DNA from: Deltaproteobacteria bacterium
GTDB taxonomy: Bacteria; Desulfobacterota; Binatia; UBA9968
Length of the DNA stretch: 17,981 nt
Direction: 5' to 3'
Assembly (NCBI GenBank): GCA_023250495.1
Contig: JAHFAP010000035.1
Location: forward strand, 1 to 17,981
Shown: in pieces, positions 14,498 to 17,981 of the stretch
Layout of the letters: the number at the start of each line of letters is the position of its first letter
Position numbering within the stretch: the first letter of the stretch is position 1
Translations under genes and position numbers: made by a program
The notes under the pieces: model-generated
What the model saw: only the letters and a program-made list of their open reading frames with translations
The model's database searches: none
What the model was told of the DNA's origin: nothing

Positions 14498-15108
14498 GCC
14501 GGGCTCTTTGCCTGGCGAAGTGTCTTGATAATTGCTCCCGCGTTCTCACCGAAGCTACGATCTATTTGCTGTTCACGAATCCGGCCCTGTTTGTCAACCA
14601 CGGCGTACCCCATCTCTGGCATTCCCATTCCCTTCCCCTCCATCCCGTGCTCCCTCACTATCACCATGTTTGGGTCTGAGAGGATTGGAAAAGCGAGATT
14701 AAGGTCAAGGGCGAGTCTGGATGCTTCCTCCGGGGTATCCATGCTCATTGCGAGCACCGCTGCACCTTCAGCTTCCAACTCTTTTACACGGGGCCGCAGC
14801 TTCACGAGCTGCTCGCGGCACATCCCTCACCCGGCTCCCATGTAGAAAATAAGAACGACTTCCTTCTTTCCTAGGTAGTCCTGCAACGAAACCATCTGGC
14901 CCGTGGAAGCTTGAAGGGTGAAAGAGGGAGCCTTCTTGTAACCCCAAAGCGTGCCTTTCCACTGCCACGCTACAACACCTGCAATGACAGCGAAGGCCAG
15001 GAGTGTCCTAAAAATCCACTTCTTGCGACTCCGACTTAAAGGACGGCGGTCGGACTCCCGTCTAACGTTTTGCCGCTGCTCATGCTTTTTTCCTGCGCTT
15101 CTTTCCAT
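14494..15108 (-). CDS. Membrane-anchored peroxiredoxin-like selenoprotein (UxxC)
   Basis: 204 aa with UGA at 14829-14827 read as Sec94. Seen: basic N-terminus, one membrane helix (about 32-49), then an AhpC/TSA-type thioredoxin fold: APSFTLQASTGQMVSLQDYLG, VVLIFYMGAG-U94-G-M-C97-REQL, LRPRVKELEAEGAAVLAMSMD, FPILSDPNMVIVREHG and MPEMGYAVVDKQGRIR. Peroxiredoxin-like proteins normally have Cys at the U94 place, so Sec replaces the attacking residue. Known: UxxC peroxiredoxin-like selenoproteins have been described in bacteria. Split at the UGA, the halves would be a 93-aa anchor and a 109-aa orphan starting MCREQL. Expected job: reduction of peroxides or disulfides on the outer face of the membrane. 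Stop overlaps dsbA as ATGA; 9 nt separate it from the gene upstream. Confidence 0.9.
14796..14812 (-). promoter_or_regulatory. SECIS hairpin for peroxiredoxin-like Sec94
   Basis: GCAGCU / AGCUGC, a perfect 6-bp stem, closes the loop CGUGA at positions 24-28 counted from the U of UGA; a lower GCC/GGC helix can extend it across an asymmetric bulge. G is the second loop base, as expected. Confidence 0.75.
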
Positions 15109-15117
15109 CTAGACCCT

Positions 15118-15879
15118 CTATGATTCTCCTTCGGGCTTGAACAGTAAGGGAACAAATCCCGGGACGCTTTCTTTATAGCGCCTGAAATCCTCGCCGAATC
15201 GCTCTTTTAATTCCCTATCCTCTTCTTTGGCCAGGAGAATGTATCTACCGATAAGAAACGGAGCGAGAAGAATGGTAAGAAGAGTCGGCCACATGATCAG
15301 AAACGCAACGATGATAAGGATCAGACCCAGATACTGTGGATGGCGCAACTTCGCATATACGCGGTCGATAACTAGCGCCCCTTCGCCTCCATAGACCTCC
15401 TTCCAGCCTGTGGCCAGAAGGGTGAATCCTAAGAAAATAAGTCCTGTACTTACGACCATCACGAGGTAAACACCAGCTTTTAAGCCCATAACCCCCGCCC
15501 GTGAAAGCAGATAGGCCCACAGGTGGCTCTCATGCATGCCAAATACTTTTGGGTCAACTCCCAGAAGAGGGGCCAGAAGGTAGAGGGTCAGAGGAATGCC
15601 GAACATCTCGGTAAAAAGGCTGATAAAGAAAGCGCTAGTGAGACTGGCGCCGCGCCACTCCTTTGGCCTGCGCGGACGGGTCAGGAAGAAAACGAAAAAG
15701 AGAAAGAGGCCTGTGATCATGAAAACCATCGACCAGTTTCCATACCATTTATCAAAGGGCATATTCTCTTCAGGGTTGCGAAGCGTGCCCAAAAAGCCCA
15801 AGAGGAACAATCCGACGGTAAAGATGACGAATCCGATGCGCAAGACTCGTCTCCGGTCCAGGTTCTGCGCTAGGTTCAT
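15118..15879 (-). CDS. Isoprenylcysteine carboxyl methyltransferase-like membrane protein
   Basis: 253 aa with about six hydrophobic helices. The C-terminal third carries the ICMT/PEMT signature: YAKLRHPQYLGLILIIVAFL (RHP-x-Y-x-G) and AKEEDRELKERFGEDFRRY, followed by VPGFVPLL. In the family this region binds S-adenosylmethionine at the membrane surface. Members methylate carboxyl groups, lipids or small thiols such as methanethiol; the substrate here cannot be told. The long N-terminal part (about 1-130) is less conserved. ATG 15879 overlaps the lgt stop (ATGA), and the next gene starts 9 nt after its TAG, so it is within the same transcript. Its company suggests methylation of a thiol, selenol or lipid, but this is speculation. 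Confidence 0.8.
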   Translation of the reverse strand: MNLAQNLDRRRVLRIGFVIFTVGLFLLGFLGTLRNPEENMPFDKWYGNWSMVFMITGLFLFFVFFLTRPRRPKEWRGASLTSAFFISLFTEMFGIPLTLYLLAPLLGVDPKVFGMHESHLWAYLLSRAGVMGLKAGVYLVMVVSTGLIFLGFTLLATGWKEVYGGEGALVIDRVYAKLRHPQYLGLILIIVAFLIMWPTLLTILLAPFLIGRYILLAKEEDRELKERFGEDFRRYKESVPGFVPLLFKPEGES

Positions 15880-16643
15880 CCAATTGTCTCTCTAGTTTTT
15901 CCGAGGATGAAAAGGCCTATGAGGGATGACAAAATTGCTGCCCCACTGAACACCTGCGCGGCAGGCATTCCACCAGCAAAAATGGCCGGAGCACCACGGA
16001 AAAACTCTACCAGAAATCGCGCTACCCCGTAACCGGCAAGATAGATGAGAAAGCTAAAACCATCAGCGAGAAACCCTTTACGCATCTTCCATATGAGGAG
16101 AAACAGCAAAAAATAGGACACCATCTCATAGATCTCGATAGGATGAAGAGGGATGTTTAAGGGCGCCAGAGAACGGGGATCGGTATAAGTGATCCCCCAC
16201 GGAAGGTCCGTTGGTCTCCCATAGCTGTCGCCGTTGAGCAGACAGGCAAACTGGCCGAATGTCTGTCCCAGGGCGATCCCTGGAGCCAGCATGTCCGCAA
16301 ATTTCAACAGAGAAACTTTCTTTCTGCGGCAAAACCAAACAGCAGCGAGAAACCCGCCTATTAGAGAACCAATCACGCCGATTCCTCCGTGCCATACAGC
16401 CAGGATCTCCCAGGGGTTTTGTAAATAGAAAACCGGCTCGGAAAAGAAAACGAAGTAGAGGCGCGCTCCAATAATTCCGCCTAGAAGGGCGTAAACGGCA
16501 AAGTCCTGGATAAGCTTGGGATCAAGTCCTTTTCGGCGCGCTTCCTTAGTACTCAGCCAGAGGCCCACTAAGAAAGATAGGGTAACAATGACTCCGTAGG
16601 AGCGAAGCTCAAAATTTCCTAACTGAAAAAGAATAGGATACAT
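15876..16643 (-). CDS. lgt: Prolipoprotein diacylglyceryl transferase, divergent
   Basis: 255 aa, about seven membrane helices, normal Lgt length. Seen: YPILFQLGNFELRSYGVIV at the N-terminus with the conserved Tyr; VWHGGIGVIGSLIGG containing the essential His (H85); ALGQTFGQFACLLNGDSYG; HPIEIYE (167-173). Known: Lgt moves diacylglycerol from phosphatidylglycerol to the lipobox Cys. Odd: the signature usually reads G-R-x-G-[NC]-F-[IL]-N-G, and its Arg (R143 in E. coli, essential there) is Gln131 here (GQFACLLNG). The protein may be a specialised paralogue or have altered activity. ATGA overlap with the methyltransferase gene downstream; 10 nt from sco upstream. Confidence 0.88.
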   Translation of the reverse strand: MYPILFQLGNFELRSYGVIVTLSFLVGLWLSTKEARRKGLDPKLIQDFAVYALLGGIIGARLYFVFFSEPVFYLQNPWEILAVWHGGIGVIGSLIGGFLAAVWFCRRKKVSLLKFADMLAPGIALGQTFGQFACLLNGDSYGRPTDLPWGITYTDPRSLAPLNIPLHPIEIYEMVSYFLLFLLIWKMRKGFLADGFSFLIYLAGYGVARFLVEFFRGAPAIFAGGMPAAQVFSGAAILSSLIGLFILGKTRETIG

Positions 16644-16653
16644 ACGCTCTAAT

Positions 16654-17349
16654 TTAGGAAGTCGGGTTTTCGCTCCGGAGCAGCTTTTTTAAATCTCGGC
16701 GCAGGCGGACCATAGCCTCCGCGTCAATCCCCGAGTAATAGCCCCGAATGCGCGCCTTACGGTCCACTAAGATCAGCCGGGAGCTATGGAAGATCTCTTT
16801 CTCCTCCCCCGTCTTTTCTTTCACCTCTGGGGGATTTTCTTGCTCACTGATCCCTACCTTGAAACCGTCCTTTGCAAGGCGGTAGATTGTCGATTTATCT
16901 CCGGTAAGGAAGAGCCAGAGTTCAGGATCGGCACTGAAGCGCTCAGCAAATTTTCTGAGGATCTGAGGCGTATCTCTCTCAGGGTCAACGGTTATCGAGA
17001 CGAAGAGGACATCTTTTCGGAATTCCGGGTCGCTTTTATACTCCAAATGCAATAGCCCCATCTGAGGCACGATCAAAGGGCAAATATCGCGGCAGTCTGT
17101 ATAGAAAAACAGAACCACCCAGACCTTGCCTTTAAGGTCACCAAGGGTGACATTTCGGCCGCTCCGTTCAACAAGAGAAAAATCCGGGGCTGTCTTGTAG
17201 ACCTGCAGCCCTTCGAGGTGCTTCTCTTCCCATCCGCCTTGCACGCGCGTACCTGCCTGCCAGCTCCGCGCGGTAAAGCCAGCCAGAGCCGCCAACGCAA
17301 TGACAAGCAATCCCCAGAGAACCTTCCGCAGTATTACGATCTCCTTCAT
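16654..17349 (-). CDS. Sco1/SenC family copper chaperone / thiol reductase
   Basis: 231 aa. Membrane anchor (about 8-25), then the Sco thioredoxin fold: KTAPDFSLVERSGRNVTLGD, FFYTD-C86-R-D-I-C90-P, VSITVDPERDTPQILRKF, and the distal His H188 in EIFHSSRLILVDRKARIRGYY. C86, C90 and H188 are the three Cu(I)/Cu(II) ligands of Sco proteins. Known role: copper insertion into the Cu(A) site of cytochrome oxidase, or reduction of its cysteines. No oxidase genes are visible in the window. It lies 12 nt after the CcmG/ResA-like gene and 10 nt before lgt, so is cotranscribed with them. Confidence 0.94.
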   Translation of the reverse strand: MKEIVILRKVLWGLLVIALAALAGFTARSWQAGTRVQGGWEEKHLEGLQVYKTAPDFSLVERSGRNVTLGDLKGKVWVVLFFYTDCRDICPLIVPQMGLLHLEYKSDPEFRKDVLFVSITVDPERDTPQILRKFAERFSADPELWLFLTGDKSTIYRLAKDGFKVGISEQENPPEVKEKTGEEKEIFHSSRLILVDRKARIRGYYSGIDAEAMVRLRRDLKKLLRSENPTS

Positions 17350-17361
17350 TTCGGCGCTCCA

Positions 17362-17934
17362 TTACCGGACCGAACGATATTCACCCCTACCCTCTTCAGC
17401 GCTTACAATACCTAAAAGCGCCTGATCCAACTTGGCTGTGATAATTGGCAAGTCTAAGCCCCCCACATGTTTGTAAGTGATCCGGCCTTCACGGTCGATA
17501 AAAAACGTTTCCGGAATACCCCAGACCCCGTAGTCAATGGCGATCTTTGCGCTCGCGTCTCGCCCGTTCAAATAGGTGATGCCGAATTCTTTGATAAAAG
17601 CCCGCGCGTCCTCTTCTGTGTCCTGGATATCGACCCCAAGAAAGACGACGCCCCGGTCTTTGTAACTTTGCCACGCCGCTTCCAGCGTCCGGGCCTCGGC
17701 GCGGCACGGCGGGCACCATGAAGCCCAAAAATTGAGAAAGACTGCTTTTCCCCGAAAATTCTCAAGCCGAATCGTCTTCCCATCGAAGAGTGTCAACGTG
17801 AAGGAAAAAGCCTGTTTGCCAATTAGGGGCGAAGCGATGTAACGCGGATCCCTACTGAAACCGTAGGCGAGAAGCCAGATGAGAGGGATGACAATCCCGG
17901 CTATGAGGACGAGGCGTCGCCAAGACATCGACAA
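17362..17934 (-). CDS. CcmG/ResA-like thiol:disulfide reductase
   Basis: 190 aa. An N-terminal membrane helix (about 8-24) anchors a periplasmic thioredoxin domain: AFSFTLTLFDGKTIRLENFRG, NFWASW-C74-P-P-C77-RAEA, GVDIQDTEEDARAF, YGVWGIPETFFIDREGRI. WCPPC together with GxWGIPETFxID is typical of CcmG/DsbE and ResA, reductants of apocytochrome c haem-binding cysteines. No other ccm or res genes are seen here, so related roles (Cu(A) site, keeping the selenoproteins reduced) are possible. First gene of the minus-strand array within the window; what lies upstream is cut off, and 17935-17981 holds no recognisable gene. Confidence 0.92.
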   Translation of the reverse strand: MSMSWRRLVLIAGIVIPLIWLLAYGFSRDPRYIASPLIGKQAFSFTLTLFDGKTIRLENFRGKAVFLNFWASWCPPCRAEARTLEAAWQSYKDRGVVFLGVDIQDTEEDARAFIKEFGITYLNGRDASAKIAIDYGVWGIPETFFIDREGRITYKHVGGLDLPIITAKLDQALLGIVSAEEGRGEYRSVR

Positions 17935-17981
17935 GGAATACCTGCCGCAACGAGAATTTGGGAAACCTCACGCCTTCAAAA

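Noticed and set aside
9177..15108. An alternative genetic code (UGA as Trp or Gly) explaining the in-frame UGAs
   Set aside because: UGA terminates several genes here at the expected family length (alkaline phosphatase, gap, CBS, mrdA, lgt), TGG is used normally for Trp, and the thioredoxin-fold and PCYCGC UGAs fall on Cys columns, not Trp or Gly.
9177..15108. The split genes are pseudogenes with nonsense mutations
   Set aside because: All interruptions are UGA, none UAA or UAG; there are no frameshifts; three (including the edge glutaredoxin, a fourth locus) hit the catalytic Cys; each has a positioned hairpin. The real pseudogene in this region (10938-11085) looks quite different.
17928..17981. 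In-frame UGA (about 17970) upstream of the CcmG/ResA-like start, with a nearby Cys
   Set aside because: Only a few codons are visible and they do not resemble an extension of the family; more likely it is intergenic or the end of the previous gene.

Overview
The window is a moderately GC-rich bacterial chromosome segment. Family content (phosphatidylcholine synthase, periplasmic thioredoxin-fold proteins, many in-frame UGA codons followed by bacterial-type SECIS hairpins) suggests an uncultured deltaproteobacterium-like or related Gram-negative lineage. This is an inference; the window has no marker gene that fixes the phylum. UGA is also an ordinary stop here (alkaline phosphatase, gap, CBS protein, mrdA, lgt), so the code is standard and the in-frame UGAs are best read as selenocysteine (Sec, U).

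Layout. A glutaredoxin-like selenoprotein (UxxC active site) runs off the left edge on the minus strand. On the plus strand follow an M28 peptidase, a glutathione S-transferase, a phosphatidylcholine synthase, an alkaline phosphatase, and a compact pfkA-gap-CBS run. From about 7.99 kb to the right edge everything is on the minus strand. In transcription order it reads: CcmG/ResA-like thioredoxin, Sco, a divergent Lgt, an isoprenylcysteine-methyltransferase-like membrane protein, a peroxiredoxin-like selenoprotein (UxxC), a DsbA-like oxidoreductase, a 63-residue membrane selenoprotein, a TlpA-like thioredoxin, PBP2 (mrdA), a decayed dsbA tail, a 429-residue secreted protein with two Sec codons and an ethylbenzene-dehydrogenase/CBM9-like domain, a PCYCGC-family selenoprotein (UxxC), and a CopD-like membrane protein. 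Most junctions are 4-26 nt overlaps or gaps of about 10 nt; the exceptions are the 40-nt gap after dsbA, the 41-nt gap before mrdA and the 164-nt remnant after it. It is probably one or two operons.

Main point. Six in-frame UGA codons in five genes each carry a hairpin whose apical loop lies 20-30 nt from the U of the UGA, the geometry of a bacterial SECIS. Four of these genes (five UGAs) sit in a 6-kb stretch of one minus-strand gene array. Conventional gene callers break these genes at the UGA, so the array would look like truncated or missing genes. The neighbours (Sco, CopD-like, CcmG, DsbA, TlpA, Lgt, a His-rich tail) point to envelope thiol/selenol chemistry, perhaps for copper or haem delivery. 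That function is inferred. No Sec machinery (selA, selB, selC, selD) is visible in the window.
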